A DNA stretch of 64,000 bases from Streptomyces griseocarneus (GCA_003674045.1 PENC01000005.1:248001-312000), one strand, 5' to 3'; numbered from the stretch's first letter, positions 9,049 through 18,072 are shown. Program-made: numbers and translations. Notes: generated by a model from the sequence alone, not told the origin.

Positions 9049-10134
9049 TCACCTGGAACACTGCGCCAGCCCGGCCATGTCCCCGGTGCGAATCTTCTGC
9101 AGAGCAGTCATCGCATCGCCTATCGAGTCGACCTTCACCAGCGTCAGCCCCGAGGGCTTGTCCTTCGCCGCCGCCGCACAGTTGTCCTTGGGAGTCAGGA
9201 AAAATCGCGCCCCCTTCGACCGCGCGCCCACCGTCTTCATCTCGATGCCGCCGATGGGCCCGACCTTGCCGTTGTCGTCGATCGTGCCCGTACCGGCGAC
9301 GAACTTGCCGCCGGTGAGGTCGTCCGGCGTGAGCTTGTCGACTATCCCGAGGGCGAACATCAGCCCTGCGCTGGGGCCGCCGACATCCGCCAGCTTGATG
9401 TTGATCGAGAACGGGAAGGTGTGGTCGGTCCCCGCCTGGATGCCGACGACGGCCCGCTTGTCGTCGGTGGCCTTGGTGGTGGTGAGGGTGACGCTCTCCG
9501 TCCCCTTGGGCTCCCGCTTCTCCTTCTCCGCGGCCGCCGCCTCCTTGGCCGGGACGACCTCGAAGGAGACCTGCTCGCCCGGCTTGTGCTTGGTGACCAG
9601 CTTGGCCACGTCGCCGGGCTGCTTGATCTCCGTGCCGTCGACGGCCTTGATCACGTCACCGGCGTGCAGACGGCCCTCCGCAGGGCTGCCCTTGACGACG
9701 GACGAGACGACGACGCGAGTGCCCACCGGGATCTTCAGCTGCTTGAGGGCCGCGACCTTGGCGCTCTCCTGGGACTGGCTGAACTCCTCGGCCGTCTCCT
9801 GGTTGAGCTGGTCGGGGGTCTTGTCGTCCGGGTAGAGCGTGCTGTGCGGCACCACCAGGCTGTCGTGCCCGAGCCAGCCGACGAGGGCCTCGACCAGATT
9901 CATCCGGTACTGCGAGCCGGTCACCCGGACCGTCGTCATATTGAGGTTGCCGGTCGTCGGATACGTCTTGTGACCGGAGATCTGGAGCACCGGCTCGCCG
10001 TCGTGCTCGCCGAGCGTGTTCACCGTGGGTCCGGGGGACATCTCGGAGTACGGCACGGGGATGAGCACACCCGCGCAGATCAGCGCGATCAGCATCAAGA
10101 GGGACGCGAGGAGCGTCGCGGTGCGGCGGGGCAT
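9049..10134 (-). CDS. Membrane-anchored PDZ / S16 (Lon-type) protease, YlbL-like
   Basis: A 361-residue protein with one N-terminal transmembrane helix (LLASLLMLIALICAGVLI), a PDZ domain (about 130-215, VVKGSPAEGRLHAGDVIKAV) and a C-terminal Lon-type S16 serine protease domain. The catalytic Ser is in GGPSAGLMFAL and the Lys in the GGIEMKTVGARSKGA region, giving the Ser-Lys dyad. It is probably anchored with the protease outside the membrane. ATG 10134 starts the signal anchor; a TACTGT element lies just 6 nt upstream, so the mRNA could be leaderless, but this is weak. M. tuberculosis Rv3194c is the syntenic counterpart from memory. Substrates are unknown. Confidence 0.93.
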   Translation of the reverse strand: MPRRTATLLASLLMLIALICAGVLIPVPYSEMSPGPTVNTLGEHDGEPVLQISGHKTYPTTGNLNMTTVRVTGSQYRMNLVEALVGWLGHDSLVVPHSTLYPDDKTPDQLNQETAEEFSQSQESAKVAALKQLKIPVGTRVVVSSVVKGSPAEGRLHAGDVIKAVDGTEIKQPGDVAKLVTKHKPGEQVSFEVVPAKEAAAAEKEKREPKGTESVTLTTTKATDDKRAVVGIQAGTDHTFPFSINIKLADVGGPSAGLMFALGIVDKLTPDDLTGGKFVAGTGTIDDNGKVGPIGGIEMKTVGARSKGARFFLTPKDNCAAAAKDKPSGLTLVKVDSIGDAMTALQKIRTGDMAGLAQCSR

Positions 10135-10268
10135 GGAACGACAGTACGGGACGGGTCCGACAGTCCACCTTCGGGGCGGTCCGTCCGGGGAAGCCAGGCG
10201 AAGCCAAGAGGGGCGCGCATGGTCACGGCCGGGCGCCCTGCGTTCGCCGGGCGCTGTCCCGCACGGCG

Positions 10269-10448
10269 CTAGGAGACCCCGCTGCCGGTGTCCGAGCGCT
10301 CCATCGCCTCCCGGAAGCGCGCGTACCCGGCGAGCTCCGCGACGTCCCCCGACTTGCGGTTGCGGGACGCCCACGCAGCCCAGCTGCCCCACAGGACGGC
10401 GACAACGGCCGCAGCGACGGGAATCAGCAACCACACGAGCGCTGCCAT
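10269..10448 (-). CDS. Small single-pass membrane protein, 59 aa
   Basis: Short gene that standard ORF length cut-offs miss. It encodes 59 residues: an N-terminal transmembrane helix (MAALVWLLIPVAAAVVAVLW) followed by a basic then charged cytosolic tail ending MERSDTGSGVS. ATG 10448 is preceded by GGGAGGGTGTC, an excellent ribosome site. It lies between moaE and the PDZ protease, all on the minus strand. I believe similar short proteins sit at this position in other Streptomyces, but that is recollection. No function is known; a membrane adaptor or assembly factor for a neighbour is speculation. Confidence 0.8.
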   Translation of the reverse strand: MAALVWLLIPVAAAVVAVLWGSWAAWASRNRKSGDVAELAGYARFREAMERSDTGSGVS

Positions 10449-10637
10449 GACACCCTCCCGGCCCCAGGAACCACCACGACTGACTGATGAGCAGATTAAT
10501 CATCCGCCCCCACAACGCTTACGTCAGGGGCAGGGTTACGCAACTGGGGCCAGTCCGTCAGGGGTGACGTGTGTGACGAACGAGAGGGGTGAGAAGAGCG
10601 CGCAGGGCGAGAAAGGCGTGAACCGGGGCGAGGCCCG

Positions 10638-11096
10638 TCAGCACCCCACCCATTCCTCGGTTCCGTCCGAGAACCGCTGGTGCTTCCAGAGGGGCACGTC
10701 CCGCTTGAGGTCGTCGATCAGACGACGGCACGCCTCGAAGGCCTCCGCCCGGTGCGGGCAGGACACCGCGACCACGACGGCGAGGTCGCCGATGGCGAGC
10801 TCGCCCACGCGGTGGACGGCCGCCAGCGCCCGTACGGGGAAGTCCGCGGCGACCTTCTCGGCGACCTTGCGCAGCTCCGCCTCCGCGGAAGGGTGCGCGG
10901 AGTAGCCGAGCCCCGCGACGTCCGCACCGCCGTCGTGGTCCCGCACGGTGCCGACGAACAGCGCGGTGCCGCCCGAGGCGGCGTCGCCGACGGCCGCGAA
11001 GACCTCGTCGACGGACAGGGGGGTGTCGCGGATCGCCAGCAGCCGGACCGGGTCCGCGGCGGCGCGCTCGCCGGGGTGCGAGTCGATGGAGGTCAT
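10638..11096 (-). CDS. moaE: Molybdopterin synthase catalytic subunit MoaE
   Basis: Large subunit of molybdopterin synthase (152 residues), which transfers sulfur from MoaD thiocarboxylate to precursor Z in molybdenum-cofactor synthesis. Family landmarks are LFVGTVRDHDGG near the N-terminus, VAVSCPHRAEAFEACR, and the C-terminal DVPLWKHQ with the catalytic lysine, then EEWVG. ATG 11096 or ATG 11105 could be the start; neither has a strong ribosome site. No moaD is adjacent, so the partner must be encoded elsewhere. The window also holds molybdate uptake genes (modA, modBC) and moeZ, but they are 28-36 kb away and separately transcribed. Confidence 0.94.
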   Translation of the reverse strand: MTSIDSHPGERAAADPVRLLAIRDTPLSVDEVFAAVGDAASGGTALFVGTVRDHDGGADVAGLGYSAHPSAEAELRKVAEKVAADFPVRALAAVHRVGELAIGDLAVVVAVSCPHRAEAFEACRRLIDDLKRDVPLWKHQRFSDGTEEWVGC

Positions 11097-11265
11097 GCGG
11101 TCCATCGTGCCGTACGCGGGTGCGCGCCGGGGCATGGGCATTCGAACAGCTTCGCCCGCTCCGCCACGGAGGCTCCTACGGCCGTTCGAGCGCCTTCGGG
11201 CCGGAGGGGGCCGGTGTCGGCCCGCAGTCCCGCACGAGGGCAGCAGGGACGCCCCAGGGGCGCCG

Positions 11266-12405
11266 CTACAGCCTCCGGCGGGCCTTGCGGGCACGGCGGA
11301 CCAGGGCGGCGGTGCCGAGCAGTGCCACGGTCGCCCCCGCGGCGCCCGCGGCGGTGGCGTCCTTGCGCCCGAGCCTGCGGCCCGCGACGGTGTGGCGCCC
11401 CGCCACCTCCTCCAGCAGCTCCGCGAGGACCTCCTCGTTGGTCCAGCGCGGCCGCCAGCCCGCGTCGTGCAGCCTGCTGCCGCTGACGACCCAGGGGTGC
11501 ATCGTGTACTCCAGGTCGCCCGCGGGCGACGGGGTCAGCCCGAGGCGGTGCAGCCGGGAGGCGGCGCCGAGCGCGACCGCCGAGGGCAGCTCCATGCGGC
11601 GGATGCCGCTGAGCTCCTCGACCTCCTCCTGCTCCAGCCAGCCGTCGCAGCCGACCGCCAGCTCGCCCTCGGCCTTCTCCAGGGCGGCGAACTCCAGCGC
11701 GCTCACCAGGTCCTCCACGTGACAGAACTGCCACGTGGGGCGCGACCCGGCGACGACCAGGAGGCGCGGCGACTCGAAGTAGCGCGTCAGCGCGGTGTCC
11801 GTGCCGCCGACGAGGACGGCGGGCCGCAGCACCGTGACGTTCAGCCCGGGGTGCGCACGCGGCGCGCGCCGGGCGAGCCGCTCTATCTCCAGCAGGTCGC
11901 CCACACAGGTCGCCTCCGCCGTCGCGCGCAGCTCCGCGTCCTCGGCGAGCGGGACGTCGTTGTCCGGCAGCGCGCCGTAGACCATCGCGGAGGTGCACAG
12001 CACCACCCGGTGCACCCCGGCCGCCGCGGCGGCGGTCAGCACGGTCTGGGTGCCGCGCACGTTGTAGGCGGTACGGGCCGCGGAGTCGCTCTCCAGGTCG
12101 AGGTCGAGCGCGAGGTGCACGACGACGTCGGCGCCGCGCAGCCGGTCGGCGATCAGCGGGTCCCGCACGTCCAGGACGTGCCACTGGGCCTCGCTCACGT
12201 CGCCCCGGCGCTCGTCGATGGCGACGACCTGCTTGATCTCCTCGGAGGCGGCGAGCCGCTGCGTGAGCAGCGCGCCGACCCCGCGGGCGGCTCCGGTGAC
12301 CGCGACGACCGGCCGACGGCGGGCATGCGGACTCGTGCTGTCACGCGTACTGTCACGCGCGGAACCGTTTCGCGCTGCGCGAACTTCTCGGTCAGGGGAA
12401 CTCAC
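11266..12405 (-). CDS. NAD(P)-dependent SDR / epimerase-type protein with C-terminal membrane anchor
   Basis: Extended-SDR protein of 379 residues. The Rossmann motif VTGAARGVGALL is at about 35-46, followed by an acidic strand (VAIDERRGD), the DVVVHLALDLD segment and a substrate-loop region with LCTSAMVYG (YG replacing the strict YxxxK arrangement). The last 30 residues contain a hydrophobic helix then RRARKARRRL, which looks like a C-terminal membrane anchor. GTG 12405 has GGAG at 7-nt spacing. Substrate is unknown. Because the catalytic Tyr-Lys pair is not clearly standard, it may be a binding or NmrA-like regulatory SDR rather than an enzyme. Confidence 0.8.
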   Translation of the reverse strand: MSSPDREVRAARNGSARDSTRDSTSPHARRRPVVAVTGAARGVGALLTQRLAASEEIKQVVAIDERRGDVSEAQWHVLDVRDPLIADRLRGADVVVHLALDLDLESDSAARTAYNVRGTQTVLTAAAAAGVHRVVLCTSAMVYGALPDNDVPLAEDAELRATAEATCVGDLLEIERLARRAPRAHPGLNVTVLRPAVLVGGTDTALTRYFESPRLLVVAGSRPTWQFCHVEDLVSALEFAALEKAEGELAVGCDGWLEQEEVEELSGIRRMELPSAVALGAASRLHRLGLTPSPAGDLEYTMHPWVVSGSRLHDAGWRPRWTNEEVLAELLEEVAGRHTVAGRRLGRKDATAAGAAGATVALLGTAALVRRARKARRRL

Positions 12406-12598
12406 CGGGCATCTCCAGCGGTTGTCTTCAGTACGTACGGGTCATGACACGTACGTACCAGGTGACGTCCATCCTGCCGCAGGCCAGGGGTCGGCGAAGC
12501 ACCAAGCCCGGATACGGGCCGGGGTGTCTACGCTGGGTGGTGTTGTCGGGCATTCGCCGCCGGTCCCGAGCCGGTGGCCCTACGAGCCGAGGAAACCC

Positions 12599-14071
12599 GT
12601 GAGTGACATCCCATTCGGATTCGGCCTGCCGCCGGAGGAGCCGGAGAACGGCGGCGACGGCAAGAAGAAGGGCGACGGCCAGGGTGGCCAGGGGCCCGCG
12701 AATCCGTTCGGGTTCGGCGGTCCCGGCGGCGCTGGGGACAACCCCTTCGCCGCGATGTTCGGTTCCCTGAACCCGAACGACCTGGGCGCGGCCTTCCAGC
12801 AGCTCGGGCAGATGCTCTCGTACGAGGGCGGCCCGGTGAACTGGGACATGGCCAAGGACATCGCCCGGCAGACCGTCGCGCAGGGCACTGCCGACGGCAC
12901 CAAGGACGCCAGCGTGACCTCCGGTGAGCGCGCCGCGGTCGAGGAGGCCGTGCGCCTGGCCGACCTGTGGCTGGACGGCGTGACGTCCCTGCCGTCCGGC
13001 GCGAACACGGCCGTGGCCTGGAGCCGCGCCGAGTGGGTCGAGGCGACCCTGCCGGTGTGGAAGGAGCTGGTCGACCCCGTCGCCGAGCGCGTCGGCGCGG
13101 CTATGGGCAATGTGCTGCCCGAGGAGATGCAGGCCATGGCGGGCCCGCTGCTCGGCATGATGCGCTCCATGGGCGGTGCCATGTTCGGCACGCAGATCGG
13201 CCAGGCCGTGGGCGTGCTGGCGGGCGAGGTGGTCGGTTCCACCGACATCGGCCTGCCGCTCGGCCCGGCGGGCAAGGCCGCGCTGCTGCCGTTGAACGTG
13301 GAGGCGCTCGGCTCCGGCCTGGGCGTCCCGCAGGACCAGGTGCGGCTGTACCTGGCCCTGCGCGAGGCGGCGCACCAGCGCCTGTTCGCCCACGTGCCGT
13401 GGCTGCGCTCGCACCTCTTCGGCGCGGTCGAGGGCTACGCCCGGGGCATCAAGGTCGACACGGCCAAGCTGGAGGACGCGGTCGGCCAGCTCGACCCGTC
13501 GCACCCGGAGCAGCTGCAGGAGGCTCTCCAGCAGGGCATGTTCCAGCCGGAGGACACCCCGGAGCAGAAGGCCGCCCTGGCCCGTCTGGAGACCGCGCTC
13601 GCGCTGGTCGAGGGCTGGGTGGACGCGGTCGTGCACGCCGCCGCGGCGCCGCACCTGCCGTCGGCCGACGCCCTGCGCGAGACCCTGCGCAGGCGGCGCG
13701 CCTCCGGCGGCCCGGCGGAGCAGACGTTCGCGACGCTGATCGGTCTGGAGCTGCGCCCCCGGCGCCTGCGGGACGCCTCCCGGCTGTGGGCGTCCCTGAC
13801 GGACGCGCGCGGCACGGAGGGCCGTGACGCCCTCTGGGAGCACCCGGACATGCTGCCGACCGCGGCCGACCTGGACGACCCGGACGGCTTCGTCCACCGC
13901 GAGCACCTGGACTTCTCCGAGCTCGACAAGATGCTCGGCGAGGCCGCGGGCAGCGCCGGCAAGCCGGACCTGACGAAGGACTCCGACGCGAAGGACTCCG
14001 CCCAGGAGGGCCCCGGCACGGAGGGCGAGCAGGGCGGCTCCGACAGCGGCAAGGACGACGACAAGAAGTGA
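12599..14071 (+). CDS. DUF2342 putative zinc-dependent metalloprotease
   Basis: Protein of 490 residues. The N-terminal ~55 residues are low-complexity Gly/Pro/Phe (IPFGFGLPPEEPENGGDG), the C-terminal ~45 are acidic and disordered. Between them lies a helical DUF2342 domain, classed as a minigluzincin-type metalloprotease fold. The segment LREAAHQRLFAHVPWL corresponds to the region where family members carry their zinc-site motif; here the canonical HExxH is not intact (EAAHQRLF), as in many actinobacterial members. GTG 12599 follows GAGGA. The stop overlaps the next gene's GTG by 4 nt, so the Nudix gene is translationally coupled. Rv3195 is the syntenic counterpart from memory. Proteolytic activity is unproven. 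Confidence 0.85.
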   Translation: MSDIPFGFGLPPEEPENGGDGKKKGDGQGGQGPANPFGFGGPGGAGDNPFAAMFGSLNPNDLGAAFQQLGQMLSYEGGPVNWDMAKDIARQTVAQGTADGTKDASVTSGERAAVEEAVRLADLWLDGVTSLPSGANTAVAWSRAEWVEATLPVWKELVDPVAERVGAAMGNVLPEEMQAMAGPLLGMMRSMGGAMFGTQIGQAVGVLAGEVVGSTDIGLPLGPAGKAALLPLNVEALGSGLGVPQDQVRLYLALREAAHQRLFAHVPWLRSHLFGAVEGYARGIKVDTAKLEDAVGQLDPSHPEQLQEALQQGMFQPEDTPEQKAALARLETALALVEGWVDAVVHAAAAPHLPSADALRETLRRRRASGGPAEQTFATLIGLELRPRRLRDASRLWASLTDARGTEGRDALWEHPDMLPTAADLDDPDGFVHREHLDFSELDKMLGEAAGSAGKPDLTKDSDAKDSAQEGPGTEGEQGGSDSGKDDDKK

Positions 14072-14589
14072 GCCTTCACGGAAACGCCGTCCGCGTGCTG
14101 GAGGAGTACGAGGACCAGCAGGAGCTCCGCGGGCTCTACCTGGAGCACCTCGCCGCGCACCCGGACGGGATGTGGAAGGCGTGCGGGGCCGGGCATCTGA
14201 CGGCGAGCGCGATGGTGATCGATCCGGCGCGCGGCCAGGTGCTGCTCACGCTGCACCGCAAGCTGCGCATGTGGCTCCAGATGGGCGGCCACTGCGAGCC
14301 CGGCGACGGCACGCTCGCGGAAGCGGCGCTGCGGGAGGCCACGGAGGAGTCGGGCATCAGCGGGCTGACGCTGCTGCCCGGCGGCCCGGTGCGCCTCGAC
14401 CGGCACCCGATCCCGGCGCCCTGTCACTGGCACCTCGACGTGCAGTACGCGGCGCTGGTGCCGGAGGGCGCGGTGGCGGCCATCAGCGACGAGTCGCTGG
14501 ACCTGCGCTGGTTCCCGTACGACGAGGTGGCGGACGTCGCCGACGACTCGGTCGTCCAGCTGCTGAAGCGGACGCTGGCACGGCTGTAG
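14068..14589 (+). CDS. Nudix hydrolase
   Basis: Nudix-family hydrolase of 173 residues. A full Nudix box starts at GGHCEPGDG and ends REATEESG, giving the metal-binding REx2EE core. The family cleaves nucleoside diphosphates linked to another group; the substrate here cannot be read from sequence. It starts with GTG overlapping the upstream DUF2342 stop by 4 nt (GTGA), so the two form one transcription and translation unit. It is followed by a 20-bp perfect-stem terminator shared with the convergent AIM24 operon. Confidence 0.92.
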   Translation: MSLHGNAVRVLEEYEDQQELRGLYLEHLAAHPDGMWKACGAGHLTASAMVIDPARGQVLLTLHRKLRMWLQMGGHCEPGDGTLAEAALREATEESGISGLTLLPGGPVRLDRHPIPAPCHWHLDVQYAALVPEGAVAAISDESLDLRWFPYDEVADVADDSVVQLLKRTLARL

Positions 14590-14610
14590 CCGTAGCGGTG
14601 ACGGACTGAT

Positions 14611-14656
14611 GCATGTGTAAGGGGCGGTCGCCGTGACGACCGCCCCTTACACATGC
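14611..14656. terminator. Bidirectional terminator, 20-bp perfect stem
   Basis: Arms 14611-14630 and 14637-14656 are fully complementary with a 6-nt loop. The stem contains TGTAAGGGGCGG, so reading either way the hairpin ends in an AT-containing segment. It separates the Nudix gene from the convergent AIM24 genes. Confidence 0.9.
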
Positions 14657-14671
14657 CCTCGGCCCATGGGC

Positions 14672-15433
14672 TCAGCGGTTGGACCAGATGTTGCCCTGGT
14701 TCTGGCCGTGCGCGCCGTTCTGGCCGAGGCCGTACTGGGCCATGAGTCCCTGGCCGATCTCGGCGCCCTGCGGCGGGAGCAGCTCGCTGGGCTGGACGAG
14801 CGCGTAGCCGCTGCCCTGGAAGTTCAGCTCCCAGCCCTCGCCCGTGCTGCCGCGCCGCCGCCAGACGCCCGACGAGGAGGTGACCGACTGCATCTGGACG
14901 ACCAGCGAGGTCGACCAGGCGACGACGGCGTCCGCGTCGGCGCTGACGTTCCTGCCGGGGGTGACCTGGAGCATCAGCGGCTGGCCGGAGGTCATCAGGG
15001 CGACCTTGCCCTGCCCGCTGATGACGAGGTTGTACGCGCCCGTGCCGGAGATGCCGTACTGGCTGTCCACCGCGACGGTGTCCCAGTGCAGGGTGGAGTC
15101 CAGGGCGAGGACGTAGGAGCTGTCCACGGTGAGGCCGTCGCGGTCGACGTCGACCACGTGGATGTGCTGGGCGAGGTTGGCGAAGTAGACGGTGCCCTGG
15201 CCCGAGCAGCGCATCAGGTCCAGGCCTTCGCCGGTGCGGGACTGCGCGGTGCGCTGTCCGCGGCTCTGGTACTCGCCGTCGAACTCCATCATCCCCTGGT
15301 AGGCGACCATGGAGCCCTTGCGGGCGAGGACGTCGTCGTGGCCGGTGAGGGAGACCCGCAGCAACTGCGGGTTCTGCAGGGCATAGCGCTCCTGCGTCTG
15401 CGCCTCGGTGTGGGCGAAAAGCGGGCTCTGCAT
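14672..15433 (-). CDS. AIM24-family protein (third of three)
   Basis: AIM24/TRAP-like beta-structured protein of 253 residues. The family signature is present: PQLLRVSLTGHDDVLARKGSMVAYQG, then LMRCSGQGTVYFA and VVAWSTSL. The C-terminal tail (QYGLGQNGAHGQNQG) is Gln/Gly-rich. Bacterial AIM24 proteins have no established function; the mitochondrial namesake affects inner-membrane organisation. It is last in a three-gene run (17 nt after the preceding stop). ATG 15433 begins the conserved N-terminus. Not secreted by any visible signal. Confidence 0.87.
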   Translation of the reverse strand: MQSPLFAHTEAQTQERYALQNPQLLRVSLTGHDDVLARKGSMVAYQGMMEFDGEYQSRGQRTAQSRTGEGLDLMRCSGQGTVYFANLAQHIHVVDVDRDGLTVDSSYVLALDSTLHWDTVAVDSQYGISGTGAYNLVISGQGKVALMTSGQPLMLQVTPGRNVSADADAVVAWSTSLVVQMQSVTSSSGVWRRRGSTGEGWELNFQGSGYALVQPSELLPPQGAEIGQGLMAQYGLGQNGAHGQNQGNIWSNR

Positions 15434-15450
15434 GCTGTTTCCGTTCCCCC

Positions 15451-16140
15451 TCAGCCCCGTGCCCGGAGCCGGTCGGTGCTGTCCTCGCTGGGCTGGACGA
15501 CCACGAAGCCCTGGCCGGAGAAGCCCAGTTGGTAGGCCTCGCCGCTGCCCCGGCCGATCAGGGAGGACGCCTTGAAGCTGCTCCTGCCCTTCATCTTCAG
15601 GCTGGTGGACCAGGCGACGAGCGCGTCGGGGTCCACGTAGGTCTCGTCGTCGCCGCGGCCGCAGTCGACGACGATCGGGGTACCCCGGGAGGTCAGGGCG
15701 ACCCAGCCGGTGCCGGAGACGGCCACGTTGAACAGGCCCTGGCCCGCGAACTTCGCCATGCCCTTGACGCGCTGCACGCCCCACTGCAGGTGGGCGTCGA
15801 AGGCGAGGACGTTGGTGCCGTTGACGGAGAGCGAGTCGCCGTCCAGGTGGAGGCACACGACGTCCGCGCCGTAGTCGGCGAGGTAGAGCAGGCCGTCGCC
15901 GGAGAACTTCGTCAGGGGCGCGCCCTCGCCGGTGAGCCACTGGGAGGCCATCTGACGGAGCGCGGGCGGGTTCGCCTCGTACTGGACGTATCCGTCGTAG
16001 GCGATCATCGAGCCCGTGCGGGCGAAGAGGTCCTGGCCGGTCTGCATGGCGACCTTGAGGATGTTGCTGCCGTGCGGCTCCATCCGGGCGGTGACCGGGG
16101 TCGGGGCGTAGCCCGAGAGCGGTGTCTGGTCGATGGTCAT
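15451..16140 (-). CDS. AIM24-family protein (second of three)
   Basis: AIM24-family protein of 229 residues, paralogous to its two neighbours: LKVAMQTGQDLFARTGSMIAYDG, LTKFSGDGLLYLADYG and LVAWSTSLKMKG are aligned signature blocks. GGGAG at 7-nt spacing supports ATG 16140, which is 11 nt after the stop of the TerD-AIM24 fusion gene. Tandem triplication with divergence suggests a hetero-oligomer or three ligands, but this is inference. No catalytic residues are recognisable. Confidence 0.87.
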   Translation of the reverse strand: MTIDQTPLSGYAPTPVTARMEPHGSNILKVAMQTGQDLFARTGSMIAYDGYVQYEANPPALRQMASQWLTGEGAPLTKFSGDGLLYLADYGADVVCLHLDGDSLSVNGTNVLAFDAHLQWGVQRVKGMAKFAGQGLFNVAVSGTGWVALTSRGTPIVVDCGRGDDETYVDPDALVAWSTSLKMKGRSSFKASSLIGRGSGEAYQLGFSGQGFVVVQPSEDSTDRLRARG

Positions 16141-16151
16141 TGCGGGCTCCC

Positions 16152-17975
16152 TCAGACCTCGTAGGGCTGGACGACGATGAAGTTGCCGGGCGCGCCGCGG
16201 AACTGGAGGTTCACGGTCTCGCCGCTGTGCCCCGGGTAGGAGTTGCGGCGCAGCCGGACCTGGCTGGAAATGATCACCTGGGCGCCGGCGGACCACGCGA
16301 CGATGGCGTTGCTGTCGGCGTACGTGGTCGGGGTGACGGGAAGCACCACGGGGACGCCGTGGGTCTTGACGACGATGGTGCCGTGGCCCTGGAACTGCAT
16401 GGTGAACAGGGCTCCGCCGGGGATGCCGTGGCCCTCGATCCGGCGCACCTCGTGGTGGAGCGACTCGTCGAAGGCGAGCACCGATTCGGCGGAGACGCAG
16501 ATCGCGTCGCCTTGGAGCTCGATCGGGTGCAGGTGCGCGGAGTTCTCGGCGAGGAAGACCTGCCCGCGGCCGGTGCAGCGCATCAGCTGCAGCTCCTGGC
16601 CGGTGACGTGGCCCATGATGCGTCCGGCGAAACCGGCGCCCTTGTAGCCGAAGTCCACCTTGCCCTGGTAGAGCACCATGCTGCCCTGACGGGCGAGCAC
16701 GGGCTGGCTGTCGATCCCGAGGTCGACGCGGACGAGCTTGGGGTTCTGCAGCGTCCACCGCTGCCCGGTGGGCACCTCGCGGTACTTGTCGAGAACGACC
16801 CGCAGACCGGCCGCTCCCGGGGCGCCCTGTCCGTACGGCGCGGGCCGGCCGGAGTGGGGCACGGCCTGCGGCGGCATCCCGTAGGGCTGCTGAGGGCCGG
16901 ACTGGCCGTACGCGCCCTGCGGCTGGCCGTACGGGGCGGGCTGGGCCGGTACGCCCGGCGGGCCGGGCGGCGGGGGGAACTGGCCGCCGTGCGCGCCGCC
17001 GCCCTGCTCCGTGAAGTAGCCGGGCGGGGCGATCGGTGCCGCGAGCGTGGGCGCGGCGTGCATCTCCGCGGCGGAGGTCTGCTGCGGGGTGCCGCCGTGC
17101 GGGGGCGGGAAACCCTGGTGGGGCGGCGGCGCCTGGTGCCCGAGGGGCGCGGGCGGCGGCGGGGGCGGCGTCTGGAAGGGGGCGCCGTGGACGGAGGCCG
17201 GGTGCGCGCCCGCCTGGGCCTGCGGGGCCGGAGGCGGGGGCGGCGGAGCCATGGGTGCGTGCGGGACGGCCGGGACGCCGGAGACCGCGGGAGCGCCCAT
17301 GGCCGCGGGCGGGGCGAAGGCCGGGGGCGCCGCGGTGGGGGCCGGTGCCGCGGGCGCGGGCGTCTGTGCGGGGGGTGCGAAGGCGGGGGGCGGGGTGGTG
17401 GACGCGGGCGCGGATGCCTGCGGGACGGGCGCGGGCGCCTGCTCCTCCTCCAGCACCTCACCGCCGAAATTCTTCAGCAGCGCTTCGAGGCCGCCGTCGA
17501 ATCCCTGGCCCACCGCGGCGAACCGCCAGACGTCCTTCATATAGAAGTCGCCGAGCATCACCGCGCGTTCGGTGCTGAATTCGGAACCGGTGAAGGAGTA
17601 GCGGGCGACTTCCTCACCACCGGCGACGATGCGGAGATACCCGGGGCCGATCTGCGACATCTGGCCGTCGCCGTCGATCGTGGCCGTGAAGCTCAGCTTC
17701 TGGATCTGCGGGGGAATCCGGTCCAGGGTGACGCGGAAGGATTCCGTGTCACCGGCCTGGGCGCCGAGTTGCCCGATGGCACCCTCGGGCGACTGCGGCT
17801 GGTTGAAGAAGACGAAGTACCGGTCGTCGGAGAGCCGCTCCTGGGCGTCGAGGCCGAAGCAGCTGATGTCGAGGGTCAGGCCGGGACCGGCGATCTGCAC
17901 GCCCACGTACAGATCGGTCCCCGCCGTCAGATCACTGATCCTGGCCTTGTGGCCGCGCTGGAATTCCCTGGCCAT
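16152..17975 (-). CDS. TerD-domain / Pro-rich linker / AIM24 fusion protein
   Basis: A 607-residue three-part protein. Residues 1-175 form a TerD/tellurium-resistance-type domain (KARISDLTAGTDLYVGVQI, DDRYFVFFNQPQSPEGA, ERAVMLGDFYMKD), a fold that binds calcium in studied members. Residues about 176-385 are a Pro/Ala/Gln-rich linker expected to be disordered. Residues about 390-607 are an AIM24 domain (PVLARQGSMVLYQGKVDFG, LMRCTGRGQVFLAE, IVAWSAGAQV). It heads the three-gene AIM24 operon. TerD proteins act in a poorly understood membrane-associated stress complex, so the fusion links AIM24 to that system by architecture. ATG 17975 matches the TerD start. Confidence 0.9.
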   Translation of the reverse strand: MAREFQRGHKARISDLTAGTDLYVGVQIAGPGLTLDISCFGLDAQERLSDDRYFVFFNQPQSPEGAIGQLGAQAGDTESFRVTLDRIPPQIQKLSFTATIDGDGQMSQIGPGYLRIVAGGEEVARYSFTGSEFSTERAVMLGDFYMKDVWRFAAVGQGFDGGLEALLKNFGGEVLEEEQAPAPVPQASAPASTTPPPAFAPPAQTPAPAAPAPTAAPPAFAPPAAMGAPAVSGVPAVPHAPMAPPPPPPAPQAQAGAHPASVHGAPFQTPPPPPPAPLGHQAPPPHQGFPPPHGGTPQQTSAAEMHAAPTLAAPIAPPGYFTEQGGGAHGGQFPPPPGPPGVPAQPAPYGQPQGAYGQSGPQQPYGMPPQAVPHSGRPAPYGQGAPGAAGLRVVLDKYREVPTGQRWTLQNPKLVRVDLGIDSQPVLARQGSMVLYQGKVDFGYKGAGFAGRIMGHVTGQELQLMRCTGRGQVFLAENSAHLHPIELQGDAICVSAESVLAFDESLHHEVRRIEGHGIPGGALFTMQFQGHGTIVVKTHGVPVVLPVTPTTYADSNAIVAWSAGAQVIISSQVRLRRNSYPGHSGETVNLQFRGAPGNFIVVQPYEV

Positions 17976-18053
17976 GCGTAACGACCGTCCCCCATCCGAA
18001 CATGTGATGAATGCGTTGCGTCAGGCTAACGGCTCGGGCGGGGTTCTCCGGCT

Positions 18054-18072
18054 CCGGGCCGTTCCCGCCCGG
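18054..18072 (-). terminator. Possible terminator region upstream of the M48-type gene's 3' end
   Basis: Short inverted repeat CCGGGC-N7-GCCCGG just after the stop of the YgjP-type gene. The stem is only 6 bp and lies in very GC-rich DNA, so support is weak. Confidence 0.35.
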
